From contig MU006110.1 in assembly GCA_010093705.1 (NCBI GenBank), forward strand, positions 142,377-206,376: DNA of 64,000 nucleotides, given 5' to 3'. Position numbers and translations under genes: made by a program. This DNA comes from Patellaria atrata CBS 101060. Taxonomy: Eukaryota; Ascomycota; Dothideomycetes; Patellariales; Patellariaceae. Positions 34,931 to 46,758 of the stretch are shown piece after piece (the first letter of the stretch is position 1; every line of letters starts with the position of its first letter). The notes beneath the pieces are model-generated. The model searched no databases. It was not told where the DNA came from and was given only the letters and a program-made list of their open reading frames with translations.

Positions 34931-35749
34931 TGTAGGCGTGGAATTCGCTAGAGCTAACAGACGTAGAGAAGCCTGAGCGATCTCAGGATGGAGGTGATAA
35001 ATTGGAAGGAGTGTTGATAGGATGACTTCTACAGAGATATATTCATAATCTTCATCATCTTCTGCTGCTTGTTGATCCATGTTGACGTAAGCGAAATTCA
35101 AGCTTTTATATCGATCAGTGTGATGGTAGAGTTGGTGCAGATCTGCGTCATCATTCCTTGATAATTCATGCCCACACGGACCCTTAGTTGATCCAACTAT
35201 TTTACCCGAGATCGGTTCCGTCCTCATACGGTTAGCGTTAGATTCGCTTCACTTGGCTGCTTGGGGGAACGCGAATGCATGTGAATTTCCTGCTAAACCA
35301 AATACAGCTGTTGCTGGTTGGGGATGGTCAGAATGTAATATCCCCTTTCCTCACTTTGGAGATTAAATCGGACGTCTTCGTTTGTAAACCGATATATCTT
35401 GAACTGTGTGAACCCACCATTAGACCATCTAATCTTTAATATAAGGCATAGTGGACTTAGAATGGGCTGAAAAGAGTAGTGCTTGGTATATACTGTCCAT
35501 TGCATAGTAATTGAAGAGTATTTATGCATACGAAGGGGAACATTTAGAGATTAGTTTGGAGAGAATCAAGAATCATCAAAGAACATATTTTACTAATTAG
35601 GGGTACTATTACTATATATCAAACAAATTTCAACTTTTGATTACCAAATTACCCAACTTCTTCATCAAATTCATCCACAACTTCACCCATTACAGTTTCA
35701 ACTCTACTCCCTTCTCTTCGACTTTAGGTAGTATGCTATACGTATGAAT
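34931..35749. other. Upstream region of PNS1 and 3' flank of the But2 gene
   Basis: The open frame preceding the PNS1 start (to 35227) has no homology that I see. Otherwise AT-leaning spacer. Confidence 0.45.
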
Positions 35750-38700
35750 CTAGCATTGTCTAAGATACAAACCGATAGGTTCAGGATTGTAGTCTTGGAA
35801 ATACTCAAGCTCGATACCTTCCGACTCGAGCTCGAATCCAATCCTCATGCCGTGTCTGCAAGGATATGTGTCCAAGACATACTCATGGCCTGGTTTGATA
35901 TCGAAGGAGCCGAAGTCCCTCTTCTTAGCGGGCGCGTTGGCGTAGGTGGTATGCTCATCAGCCGGTGCCCATAGGACTGAGGCTCTGATTGAGCCGTGGC
36001 CGTTATACTTGTAGTCACTAGATATACGTTAGGAAGTTATGTTGTATCCCGTGCTTGTAAATTTCTTACCTAGTCTCCATATGACCCTTCTTCGGGAAGA
36101 GGAAAATCAACGAGCAAGTCTTGCCCTTGTATGACTCTGGAATGTCGAAATTGTAGATAGTCGACTTGGTAGCAGAGCAGACACCATTGTATTGGGTTCC
36201 ACACGCCTTGTGCGGTTTGCTCGCATCGATGGGGACGATGAGATGAGGGAATTGGAATGGACCTTCCAAGTCAGCTGGGCAGTCCTTGGGCGCAGGAGGA
36301 TGGGGAGGAAGCAGAGGAAGATTGTGCTTATCCTGGCAGTCCTCGTGATCTGGTGTCTGTTCACACAAGGGTGGAGGCATAGGCTTTGGCTTTACATTAT
36401 GGCACTCGTCATGGTCTGGAAGCTCGTCACAGTTGACTTTTGGCTTACAGTCCTCAACATCTGGGTGCACCTCGCAATCGGTTTCGCAGTCATCCCCTGC
36501 ACACCTCTTTTGGACCTTTCCGACCTTGCCGAACAGGTGATGACCCTCTGGGGGACACCCACACTTGTCCTTTTGCCCTACCCAAAACATGCAGCACACC
36601 TTGACTATCTCTTCTTCTGCTGGAGGAGAGGGACAATCGGGGTGGTGAGGGTGATGATGGCAGTCTAGCTTTGGCGGATGGCATCCATGGTGGTGAGGAT
36701 GGTGTTCGCAGTCAAGCTCTGGCGATGGTTCGGGGCAATCCTCGAGATAAGGGTGATGATGGCAATCTGGGGGGTGAGGTTCACAATGATCCCCAAAACA
36801 TCGCTTTTGGACCTTTCCAACCTTCCCGAACAGATCATGTCCCTCAGGTGGACAGCTACAGTGGTCTTTTTGGCCTACCCAGAAAGCACAACAGACCTTG
36901 ATCACCTCAACGTCTTCATATTCAGGCTCGGAATGACAATCGTGGTGATGAGGATGTTTCTTGCAGTCAGGCTTTGGGGGTGGACATCCATAGTGATATG
37001 GATGCTTCTCGCAGTCGACTGGCTTTGGGGGCGGTGGAGGAGGGCACAGATGGTGATGCGGATGCTCATCACAATTCGGCTTAGGACAACCCTCAAGGTA
37101 TGGATGGTGACGGCAATCCGGAGGATGTGGTTCACAGTGATCCCCCAAACATCTCTTTTGCACCATTCCAACCTTCCCGAATAGATCATGCCCCTTGGGC
37201 GGGCAGCTGCAGTGATCCTTTTGGCCTACCCAGAAGACACAGCACACCTTGACCACCTCAACCTCTTCATATTCCGGTTCCGAATGACACTCAGGGTGAT
37301 GCGGATGGTGGTGGCAATCTGGCATTGGTGGTGGGCACCCATAGTGGTGTGGATATTTCTCGCAATCGACTGGCTTTGGTGGAGGAGGAAGTGGGCATCC
37401 GTGAAGGAAAGGATGTTGATGGCAATCAGGCGGATGAGGTTCGCAGTGGTCTCCTAAGCACCTCTTTTGCACCTGACCCACTTTCCCAAATAAATGGTGA
37501 CCCTTAGAAGGGCATGAACAGTGGTCCTTTTGTCCTTCCCAAGACACACAGCAAATCTTGATCACCTCAACCTCCTCTGGTGGTGATGGTGGATGAGGGC
37601 ACATGTGGTGGTGTGGGTGATTTTCGCAGTCAGGTTCTGGGGGGTGATGATGATAATGATGGCAGTCCTCATGATCTGGCTCTTCCTCGCAGTGAACCGG
37701 CCTTTTTGGTTTACAGTCCTCAAGGTACGGATGGTGGTGACAATCAGGAGGATGAGGCTCGCAATGGTCGCCCAGGCACCTTTTCATAACCTTACCAACC
37801 TTTCCAAATAGGTGATGGCCCTCCGGAGGGCAGCCACAGTGGTCTTTCTGTCCTACCCAGAAAACACAGCACACCTTAACGATCTCTGTCTCTGGAGGAC
37901 AGTGAGGATGGTGCGGATACTTCTCGCAGTCAACCTTCGGAATTGGGGTATAATGATGATGATGATGATGACACTCCTCGTCATCTTCTTCGCACAATGC
38001 CTCTGGCTCTGGCTTATGGTGTCTACATTCCTCGTGATCCGGCTCATCGTCGCAGTGATCTGGCCTCCTCGGCTTGCAGTCCTCCAAATAAGGATGGTGA
38101 TGACAATCAGGCGGATGATGCTCGCAATGATCCCCAAGACACCTTTTCATAACCTTCCCAACCTTTCCAAAGAGATTGTGGCCTTCTGGTGGACAGCTGC
38201 AGTGGTCCTTCTGTCCAACCCAGAACACACAACACACCTTCACAACCTCCTCTTCATGATGACAGTGAGGATGGTGTGGGTGCTCGTGGCAGTTGATTGG
38301 TCTGCACTTCTCGTGATGATGATCAACCTCGCAATCGGGCTCTGGTTCCGGATGATGATGATGCGAATGGCATTCCTCGTCGTGTTCTTTGCAGTGCTCT
38401 GGCTCCGGATGATGATGATGATGGTGTAAATGGCACTCCTCGTCGTCCTCTTCGCAGTGCTCTGGTTCCGGGTGATGGTGGTGCGAGTAGCACTCCTCAT
38501 CGTCCTCTTCACAACGCTGTTTGTGCGCTTCCCTGCGTTTAAGCTCAGATGCTTCCACTGCCGCATACTTCAGCCTGACCTCGACGCATTTCAGCTGTCC
38601 TTTCAGAGGTTCTGTATAGACGTTCCACTCGCCGAAGTCGTTGACCGGGCACGCCCAAAAGCAGTCCTTGCCGTGGTACGTTACGAGATCTCCAGATTCG

Positions 38701-39049
38701 CAGCTGAAGCCAGGGGTTCCTATAAGTCGACCGTCAGTCAAAGAAATAGAAATTCAGCGGCCTGACACTCACCTTTTGCACCAGCATCACATTGTATCTG
38801 GGACGTCTCAGGAGTAACGATGCATCCCCTGCCGTGAGAATCCGTAACGACGCCGTCCTCAACGCAAAATGTTGATACTCCATGACCTCCGCCAATGCGG
38901 ACTTGACCATCATCGAGCTGTCCGAGAGCAGACCATGCTCCGTCTACGGCATAGACGTTGAAGCAGTGTTTTTCTCCGTAGCCACCTCTCTTGATGGCCG
39001 CAGCAGAAGCACCAAGGGCGAAAGCGAAGGGCGTGAACGCTTTCACCAT
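35750..39049 (-). CDS. Secreted But2-domain protein with six His/Cys-rich repeats
   Basis: 1064 residues, three exons: 39049-38773, 38719-36070, 36017-35750 (introns 53 and 52 bp, phases close). Residues 1-20 are a signal peptide (MVKAFTPFAFALGASAAA, then a KR site). The N-terminal domain (about 27-135: HCFNVYAVDGAWSALGQLDD, VRIGGGHGVSTFCVEDG, KDCFWACPVNDFGEWNVYTE) and the C-terminal But2 domain (PF09792-like: FPHLIVPIDASKPHKACGTQ, IYNFDIPESYKGKTCSLIFL, YFQDYNPEPIGLY) form a known fungal extracellular pair. Between them lie about 700 residues dominated by His, Cys, Pro, Asp and Glu, including six repeats with core KVCCVFWVGQKDHCSCPPEG, LFGKVGKVQKRCLGDHCEPH and PPDCHHHPYLEDC. Known relatives have only a short linker here. 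The ligand density suggests binding of Zn, Cu or Ni outside the cell; that is inference. Confidence 0.88.
36415..38265 (-). repeat. Six in-frame coding repeats (298-365 bp) inside the But2 gene
   Basis: The CCxxWxGQKDxCxCP core recurs near 38235, 37870, 37550, 37238, 36890 and 36592, spacings of about 365, 320, 312, 348 and 298 bp. The ~50-residue core is strongly conserved while the linkers vary in length, made of short units such as DCEKHPHHHGC and runs of CAT/CAC codons. A GAT-type trinucleotide run near 37953-37970 codes one His tract. The pattern fits growth by tandem duplication with later slippage in the linkers. Confidence 0.85.
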
Positions 39050-40200
39050 GTTGAGGAGATGAGCTCTCCGAAGCAGAGGGAAGAACAGAAAACAAGGACA
39101 ACGTGCAGGAGGGGGAGGATGAGATCTCTAAAACTGGTGTGGAAGTCGTACATTTATTCTTCTCCTGGAACTGGGCCTTCAAAATCCATGACGCAGAAAA
39201 AGCTATGAACTAAAATACTCAACAGAAGACAATGTACCTACGTCGAGACTACAAAGACTAATTGAGACTGTTGAGAACTGGAGGATGTTGTACTCGCGAT
39301 TCTACAACCATGAAGGAGTAAGATGCTCATAGTCGAACATCAGCGACCCATTCAACCAATAATACCGTCCTTGTGACTGAAAACTTTTCGGAAGCCAATT
39401 CAGGGCTACTGCGGCATCGAGAGGTATATTATCATCATCGAAAGGATCGAAGTATACATAATCCTGCATGAACAGTTATAGATATATCAGTACTAGGTAG
39501 AGAGGAAAGCCAACACGTGCCACACAATCCAGGAACCGGAGAGGAAACATAATTCGCTACAGCAGATCAAGAAATATTAGCAATAGTGGTACCCGACAAT
39601 GATCGAGAGGTATTGCCGTTGAGACTGTACAGATACAGACAAGGGGATGCAACTGCTGATACGAATCCATGGTATAACTACCCCATCTAACGCTAGACAA
39701 AGTCGTTGCTGATGGTGCAAAGGAATGAGAACGTTAGGACTTTGGTATGCCCCACAAGAACTCCGCTAGGATTGTATTATGAGCAAGATATTTCACACTC
39801 CTGTGATCGTTCACAGATGCATGTAAGATCCACAAACCATCCCGGGAACCTGAGAGAGGACTAAATTGGCGGAGAGGAACAGAAGCGGAAGTAGGAATTG
39901 AAGAGAGAGGTGGGTGGAGATGTGGGAGCGGGAGTTCTTCAGGCCAGGAACGGTATTATTCAGGGGTTATGCCAAGTATGCTTCTAATTGGCCCCTTAAC
40001 CCTCCCATTTCTTCACCTTAACGACCACCCAAAAGGGAAATCAGAGGGATACTTCACCACGAACGCATGCTTCAAGAAATACACAATATGAGCTCTCGCC
40101 CGCACCACAAAATGACAAACGGCCATAATCTAGCGAGGCCGCACAACTTTATCTTCGCGCCTCAACTCAACAAAACCTGATCAACCATTTCTCTCTCTAC
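39050..40200. other. Divergent spacer, But2 gene promoter side
   Basis: No gene recognised. It holds the upstream regions of the But2 gene and of the small membrane protein gene at 40229. Confidence 0.45.
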
Positions 40201-40220
40201 ACAACAACAACAACAACAAC
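40199..40220. repeat. (ACA)n microsatellite in a 5' leader
   Basis: About seven ACA units just before the start codon at 40229, so probably in the 5' untranslated leader. CAA-rich leaders are common in fungal genes. Confidence 0.7.
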
Positions 40221-40228
40221 GATTCGAA

Positions 40229-40613
40229 ATGGCCTCTTTCTTCTATCCACCCGGTACCAACCGCTCCTTCGTTGTCGACGTTTCTGTCGACCCTTCAGGA
40301 AATGACACTCCCGGCCAATTCGAGCTCCCTGACTGGGAGAGTCAATTGCACCACCGCCACGCCGACGTCGAAGTCGGCCCCGCTCCTCCTCGCCGCACAT
40401 TCCTCCAATGTGTGCGAGGTACCGTTCTTCCGTCGGGAACTTCGCGCTGCTGGCCCGGTACCTACGGGTGGACGTTTATAGGGATCTCCATTGCGGTCAT
40501 CATCTCCTGTGTTGTTGTTGGGTCTATTGCATACGCAACAAGGAATCAATACAAGTAAGTTATGCGTCCAATACTTATAAATTCTATATCTAACGTCTTA
40601 TTCTAGCTTTTGA
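40229..40613 (+). CDS. Small single-span membrane protein, unknown family
   Basis: 110 residues in two exons (40229-40554, 40607-40613); the 52-bp intron starts GTAAGT and the second exon adds only the last Phe after completing an Asn codon. Residues 1-60 are polar (MASFFYPPGTNRSFVVDVSV) with one Cys, then a ~23-residue hydrophobic span (WTFIGISIAVIISCVVVGSI) near the C-terminus, ending YATRNQYNF. There is no signal peptide, so a tail-anchored form is likely. I do not recognise it. Confidence 0.55.
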
Positions 40614-41246
40614 GCTCCGTCTATGGCTGCCGTTGGAGGCTATATGGACTGCTGGTGGTATTTCTGGGTGTCTCTGTGTGATGCTTCTTGGGCGTTTCTG
40701 TGTGGTGTTTGGCGCTAGGCTAGGGCGTATGCTATTTTATGGTTGCTCTCTGGGTTCAGTCATTTTGTATAGATACCCTTGATACGATGAGATGACTGAT
40801 GCCCAATCAATGAATTCACGCTAAAGCTGTCCCTTTACCATGAGTGCTTGGTCCATTTGGTGATAATTTTGCATTTTATAATATCCAAGGTATGAAATAG
40901 ATGAAGTCTTCTCCATGGGTTTCCATAACACCTCTAAATGCGTAAGTTCTGCTACAGTCTACTAAGTAAACTGGGCCTATCACGCAATACTGAATGTTGA
41001 AGTATATGGTATCACTCAAATAGATTCCGCGAAAAAAAACTATATACAAGTCGAAATCTTAAAGGAAAAGTTCGTACTCCCCGCCATCCAAATCTTTCAA
41101 AGCCAAATATCTCAATAAGACCATTACATAGTTCCCTCACTGACAGCGCGCTGTTATGCTTGCTTTGCCATGAATCCTAAACCCTTTTGACTAATCAGTA
41201 CAAAATGAATAAAACTTCGATCCAACCCTGAAAAGAAATACACCAT
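40614..41246. other. Intergenic, no gene recognised
   Basis: Convergent 3' flanks of two membrane-protein genes. Nothing else seen. Confidence 0.5.
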
Positions 41247-42378
41247 CTATATATACCCCGGCCTCCAAGAACCAGGTGTACCTGCCGACACCGGACTCTG
41301 ATAACTCTCTCTCATCCCATCCTGCGCTGGACTCGCCCCCACGCCCGGCGCCAAACTCTCTGCCGGTAGTTCCGCTAAGAATTGCTGCTGGGACGCACGG
41401 AATGGTTCTCCCATGGAAGGATGAGAAAGGTGTGAAGGGTCGGGACTGGGATAGTAGGACGAGTGTTGCATTTCGGGGGAGAGGTTTGTTTTTGATGTTT
41501 GAGTTTGGGAGGCGTGGTAGGATGACGGGGACCAGATTGTCTGGTCAGAGTCTACGGTGATGTTAGCATATACGTTTTGTATAAGGATGGGTGGATTTGT
41601 ATGGGGTGGAATTATGCAGAGTGAAATCGTACGGATGAATAGTCAACCGATGTAATTGTATACGAGAAGTTTGTTTGGATGGATAGGGATCTGGTTTACC
41701 TCTAAAGTTTTTGGATGGGGTTATTGTATCTGCTGGCATTTCTGAATATCTTTCACGATTGGGACTTGTGGTTTGCTCTGCCATGGGAGGTGGAATAACC
41801 CCTTCGTGGGATGCTGTATGAGGGACTCGAACGTCTCGCCGCTTTCGTCGGCGGTGGATGTAAAATATCACTAATGCTACTATGATAACGACCACGCCAC
41901 CGACCGCGGCTCCTACGATACCTGCTACGGGAAATCCTCCATCATCATCATCTGAATTTGGCGGAGAAGTGGATGTCGAAGTTGCTGAACTTGTAGAACT
42001 CGCAGTTGTCTCACTCGCCGTACTCGTTGCATTCTGTTCCACCAAAAAGTCCGCCGCAAAAGAGGGATTATTACTCAAGAACGCGGCCGTTAAATCGTCA
42101 TCTGGACACCTCCCTTGCGTACACGGATTGCTATGACAGCACCCCAGAAACGGCGGATCGTTTGAGGCACAGGTATAATAGTCGCCACTCGAGCACTGCT
42201 GATCATGGAACTCGCCAAAGAAATTCCTGTCGAAGCTCGCTGGTCGTAAGTCTGTAGAAGGACATCCGCGATTGCATGGATCGGAAGTGCAGCAGCCGAG
42301 AAAACTGCTACCGTCGGCACAAACGTACCAGTCTCCTCCGGAAGGGCAGGTTGGGGAGAAGGGGAGGTCATTGGCCAT
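41247..42378 (-). CDS. Membrane protein with two duplicated Cys modules
   Basis: 327 residues, two exons: 42378-41700 and 41551-41247 (148-bp intron). The N-terminal part holds two copies of a Cys module: GGDWYVCADGSSFLGCCTSD..CNRGCP and SGDYYTCASNDPPFLGCCHS..CTQGRCP. A Ser/Thr-rich stalk with Asn-Ala-Thr follows, then an acidic patch, one membrane span (about 152-174: VAGIVGAAVGGVVVIIVALV) with a basic stop (HRRRKRRD), and a Pro/Ser/Gln-rich cytosolic tail. The architecture is that of a wall- or surface-sensing single-span protein, but no classical signal peptide is present at this ATG. The module is known to me only from uncharacterised fungal proteins. Confidence 0.7.
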
Positions 42379-43469
42379 AGTGGACGGTCAATGGAAGGAG
42401 AGTCAATCAGCGGGATGGATGGGGTATCGACTATCAAAATGGGTGAAGCATAGAGTATCAAAACGAATAGAGGATTAGGAAAACAGTATCATCGACCACG
42501 ATTCGCGAAACTGGAAGGGAAATGGAGGGTCTCGCGTTTATAGGATAACAAATGGGGAATGGAAAATCTGGGAACTGATGATTATGGGCATTCAGAACGC
42601 CTAAAGCTTTTGAAAGTCTTCGAGGTCAACAAGGCAACCCATAGTTACAATTGCTCCGGCTTATTCTTTGTGGGCTTGGTCAGTTCTACCGTTACATTTA
42701 GATGTTCAAGATGGCGGAGAGTTTAATTTCGATTCAACTCAAAGGATGTAGTTAAGATTAACTGCGGATCAGCACCTGCTGTGCCACATCGTGGTCGAGG
42801 GTGTTTAAGATTGAGGCGTGTTTTCTTCCCATCAATAGTTCTACTTGACCGTTTCCCGACTCGCAAACTGGCACAATATTTCCATTTTTACCTTCAGCGT
42901 GGCCTTAAAAATATTATAAGCAAATCAAGCTTTCGAAGTAGAGGACTGTATACCGAGGAGAGTTAGAGTAAAAAGAGAAGACGTGAGATTTGGGTCCAAG
43001 ATAAATTCCGAGGAGTTGGTGGTGGCAGGGAAGTGAATCCGACGCTAACAGGAAGTTTTTTTGGACTTTCTTCAGCTTCACAGCCCAGCTTTTGACCTCG
43101 TATTTCTTCCTGTTCTTACACACTTTTATACTACACCTTCCTGTACAGTACAGAGTGCACTTCTACTAAGAAGATCTTCAAATAATTGAATAGAAAGCGT
43201 GCGAACTTGTAGAGTGTCCCATCAGCGGTATCCCTTTAACTGTACTAAACCTGTAGAGCGCCCGGTGAGGTCCACAGTAGGGCGAAGAGGAAAAGACCGT
43301 ACTCAGATGAAGTTATTAACGAGTAAATCAACTGGTTCTGCGGAGAATTACAACGATGAGGTAACGTCATCACATTAATTATGACTCTAGATCTAGATAT
43401 TTTCTAGATCCATACCTACTCACTTGTGAGAAATATTCACAACAAATATGTTATAGAAGAATCTTCAAC
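42379..43469. other. Intergenic, no gene recognised
   Basis: Upstream region of the Cys-module membrane protein, then spacer. A GTACAGTAC copy is at 43143-43151. Confidence 0.45.
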
Positions 43470-44920
43470 CTGTTGAGTTCATCATGGTCCTTGGTACTCT
43501 AACTCGCGATCAAATTCGTACCATGAAGCCCAACCAAATGGCGCACAGCTTTTCGCAGATCAACACAATCCGTCTCAAAAGGTACTTGGCAAGTCGACAA
43601 CACTTTGAAAACTCTACTTCTTGTTTACGACTTCTTGAACCGCAAGAAGTTTTATACATCAAAACCGCACTCTTCCTAAAGTGTACGGTGTTTCTGTTCT
43701 TCAGGATCACGGGTGGACACATCAAGTCCTCAGGCAATCGGGTCTTCAGAAAATTCCTAAACACCTAGAATAAGTGAGAAGGTGGAGTGCGGGGAAGTCT
43801 CAATGAATGTTGAAAACGAGTTGTACCTGAATCTCGTGTTAGAGTACGTCCTTGGAGCCATTTCCCTTTCAAAGGCACACCCAAGGGTTGAAATCCCTTT
43901 GACCACCGCGGACTTGGACTGTTGAATCCTCCAAAATTCTGCACGATTAGTTTCTTCGGTATACCAGGCCACAAAATTAGAGCGTACACTGAAAACCTAG
44001 CGGCATTGTTATTAGCAGTGTGCTCTCTACATCAGATTTCGCCAAAGTGTTATCTATCATCAAAATGACCCGAAAAGTTTCTCAGATGATCCTATTTTGG
44101 TGATGAGTATCAGCCCTCGGGGGCATGTGCCAAATTCAGGATACTTCAACAAGCTGAAGACGGTCATGCCAGCTCTGGGGGTGAAGGTGTCCATTTACCA
44201 GCTTTTTCGCACTCTTGCCTGTATCTATTTTAGAAGAGTAGACCCGAGTTCCTACTACCTGATTGACACGTCAACTGAAAGACAAAACAATGGAAAATAA
44301 GTAAGCAAAAAAGAGAGGCAGAGAATGGACCCAATTCCAGGGGATACGTCACCAAGACGTGAAATAAAACCTCAGGAAATCCTGCAGGACCTGTTCACTG
44401 GTATACTGAAGCTTTGCGACTGTGGAGACAAGCGCGAGAAGCAAAGCATGACCGAGCTCGAACCGAGACGATTGACTAAGGAACTCTCGTCTCTATTCGG
44501 GATCTCTTGAGCTCAAAGCTGTCATTATGATTCAAGAAACACCACAGTCATTGCGCTTCGGTTTGAGCCGTAGTAAGCAATGGAGAACAATGAAGCAAAA
44601 GTAAGAAGCAAGGCATGGCCGATCTCAAATTGAGACGATCGACAAGCCTGAATAGTTCTCCACTCACCTGGAAAATTGTACCGTGTTGAGAATGAACCCA
44701 ATGTCTCCTACATTTGCTCACTGTACTATCGCGCCCCTGAACTCGTCTTTAGGGCCACCAATTATACGACCAAGATCGGTAAGCAGGATTTCCCTTTGTA
44801 CTGACTATTTACTGACCATACCCTCCAGATGTTTGGTCAACCGGCTGTGTCATGGCCGAATTGATGCTGGGACAACCACTTTCCCACCACGCCCCCGAAC
44901 TTGTCTTTAACGCGAGAGGA
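43470..44920 (+). pseudogene. Scrambled pseudogene of a GSK-3 family protein kinase
   Basis: Several blocks match glycogen synthase kinase 3. Reading left to right: VEFIMVLGTLTRDQIRTMKP (about 43471-43530; a C-lobe block that should come last), GYFNKLKTVMPALGVKVSIY..QLFRTLA (44139-44220), REIKPQEILQDLFTGILKLC (44358-44420, the HRDIKPQ loop with its first residues lost), then [20 protein letters not shown] (from about 44691) with a 50-bp GT..AG intron (44779-44828), then DVWSTGCVMAELMLGQPL. Directly after that a second APELVF block appears (about 44890-44912). The DFG motif reads CDCGD and YICSRYYR reads YICSLYYR. The kept intron shows copying of genomic DNA, not of mRNA. No active kinase can come from it. 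Confidence 0.75.
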
Positions 44921-45610
44921 ACAGCTGGATGGCTCCAATCTCTACCTGCCAGCTCTCCAGATCGAAGCCGGTTCACAAAATCAAACATTCGTGCAGCCGA
45001 CTGGTGGAGGTTCACTACCCTCAGATACAGATGCCGGCGACTATCATCCAATTTTCATACCAACAAATCTCTCAACTCGAACATCAGAGGTCAAAATCAC
45101 AATGAGACCCGATTGAGAAGAGCTCACCAGACTCTAGACCCAGATGCCGAGTGTTCATAGGAACTAGAAGCGACACAGCTACCCAGTCCCCAGAAATCTG
45201 GACAGTTGCGCAGGATACCTACAGAGATAACCAGTTACCAGCAGCATGCTTTATATCATTGCTATATCAAGAAGGGATCACTGGATCAAGTACGCCACTT
45301 CCTGGGTCGCAGCTTCCAACTGCTCCTGTATCATGGAAGCAGACGCTGAAGCATCATCACAAGACTTAATGGATTCAACCTGCTAATAAAGAGTATGATA
45401 CCCTCAAAGAACGAGGAACGTCAAGGATCTGGTGTTAGCTTTTTCGTTCTGTTTGAATCAGTAGCGTCGTATTGTTTATAGCCTGTAGCTCTTTTGGTAG
45501 TTGCAAATCAAGAGATATACTCCGTGCACCTGTAGATCAATATTATCTTGTTGCTAATGTACAAGGCTGGCTGTGACAAGATCTGACAAGCCAAAGAGGG
45601 CCATGGTGAT
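44921..45610. other. Intergenic beyond the kinase relic
   Basis: A 72-codon open frame (44901-45116, NLYLPALQIEAGSQNQTF) continues from the relic and looks protein-like but unrecognised; it may be sequence joined to the relic by the same rearrangement. Otherwise nothing. Confidence 0.35.
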
Positions 45611-46758
45611 TTATATGACAAAGTGGTCTAAGTTCCGGTGCAACCTGGAGCAAATCTCCACAAATTTACTTTCATTTTCCGCATCTATCTCTCCATGCCG
45701 AATAAAGTAATCGACCCAAGTCATGGCGATATTGGATTTAAAGTCTTGCTGCTCTAATGCCATTTTGATCTCGCCCAGACTCATCAACTTGAAAGCCTCA
45801 ACCTCGTCGTCGCAAGGCCGCGGAATCATATCAACAGGCAATTCCAACTCGTAGACAAACTGTGTCTGCGGTCGACTTGCTGGCCGTCCGTAGTCATCTA
45901 CAGCCATGTGATATGTCAGTGCTCCTGAAGCTTGAATGGCGGTCCTCGTGTGCTTGGTGGGAAGAGACGATTCCTCCGCTGCTTCTCGGACTAAACAGTC
46001 GATAGGAGCCTCGTCCGCACGCAAACTACCACCTACACACATGTCCAACTTGCAGGGATATGTCATTTTACCCCTTGATCTTTGAGCAACCCAGAATTTG
46101 CGACCTTGTTCGGTATTGACGTACGCAATCAGAAAAACACCAAACGTTCGGATCCCGAATAATCCTGCAGCAGAACGATTCATCCTAAGCACGAGCTCGC
46201 CGCTGTTACTAAACGCGCCGTAGTATTCGTCGGATAGCTTGCGGAGGTCAGATATCTCGCCTCTTTCGTGGATCTGTTGGATTGTAGCCTCCATAAACCT
46301 ATCCCTTTCCTCTATTCCCGACCCTTGGGAAAGTACGAGAAGTCTTTTGTGAAGATCGACGGTCCAGAACTTGGGCCATTGGATTTGATTAACAGATGTC
46401 TCGAGGATGTAGCCTAAAGGATGCTCATAACCTTCAACTAGGAAGTAGAAATATTTATTCAAGTGCGTCCGGTATCCGTCAAGGCTTTTTTGCAGGTATG
46501 GCCATCTGTTCGTAAAAAATTAGCTCGAAGGCACGAATTATTGGTGATTGCAATGCGGAAGAAAAGAACTGCTCACGCGTCAACTTGGTCAACGAGCTTG
46601 TAAATGCTCGAAAGTGTTTCCTCGGCCAATGGAACTGCTTGCTCACGATCCACTGCTGTTAGATCTGACAATAGGTCAACCCGAGAGAGAGTATCAGGAT
46701 TCTGTATATACGATCTTTTCCTCGAGCGACCAGATTTTGCACCACGGGATGGCATCAT
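45611..46758 (-). CDS. Nudix hydrolase (DUF4743 / thiamine-pyrophosphokinase-related type)
   Basis: 358 residues if translation starts at 46758; two exons, 46758-46577 and 46505-45611 (71-bp intron). The start is uncertain: the frame is open to 46869 and the first 50 residues are basic and unlike relatives. The N-terminal domain has WPYLQKSLDGYRTHLNKYFY and NQIQWPKFWTVDLHKRLL, as in the fungal DUF4743-plus-Nudix proteins. The Nudix box is GSLRADEAPIDCLVREAAEE followed by SSL: the G-x5-E-x7-RE-x2-EE catalytic pattern is intact, and only the late Gly is Ser, which is usual in this subgroup. It would hydrolyse a nucleoside-diphosphate-linked or thiamine-diphosphate-like substrate; which one is not visible. 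Confidence 0.85.

Noticed and set aside
36192-38765. Long plus-strand open frames (up to 205 codons) opposite the But2 gene
   Set aside because: They are antisense shadows of the His/Cys repeats: CAT/CAC and TGC codons read as ATG/GTG and GCA on the other strand, giving hydrophobic low-complexity protein with no start context or family.
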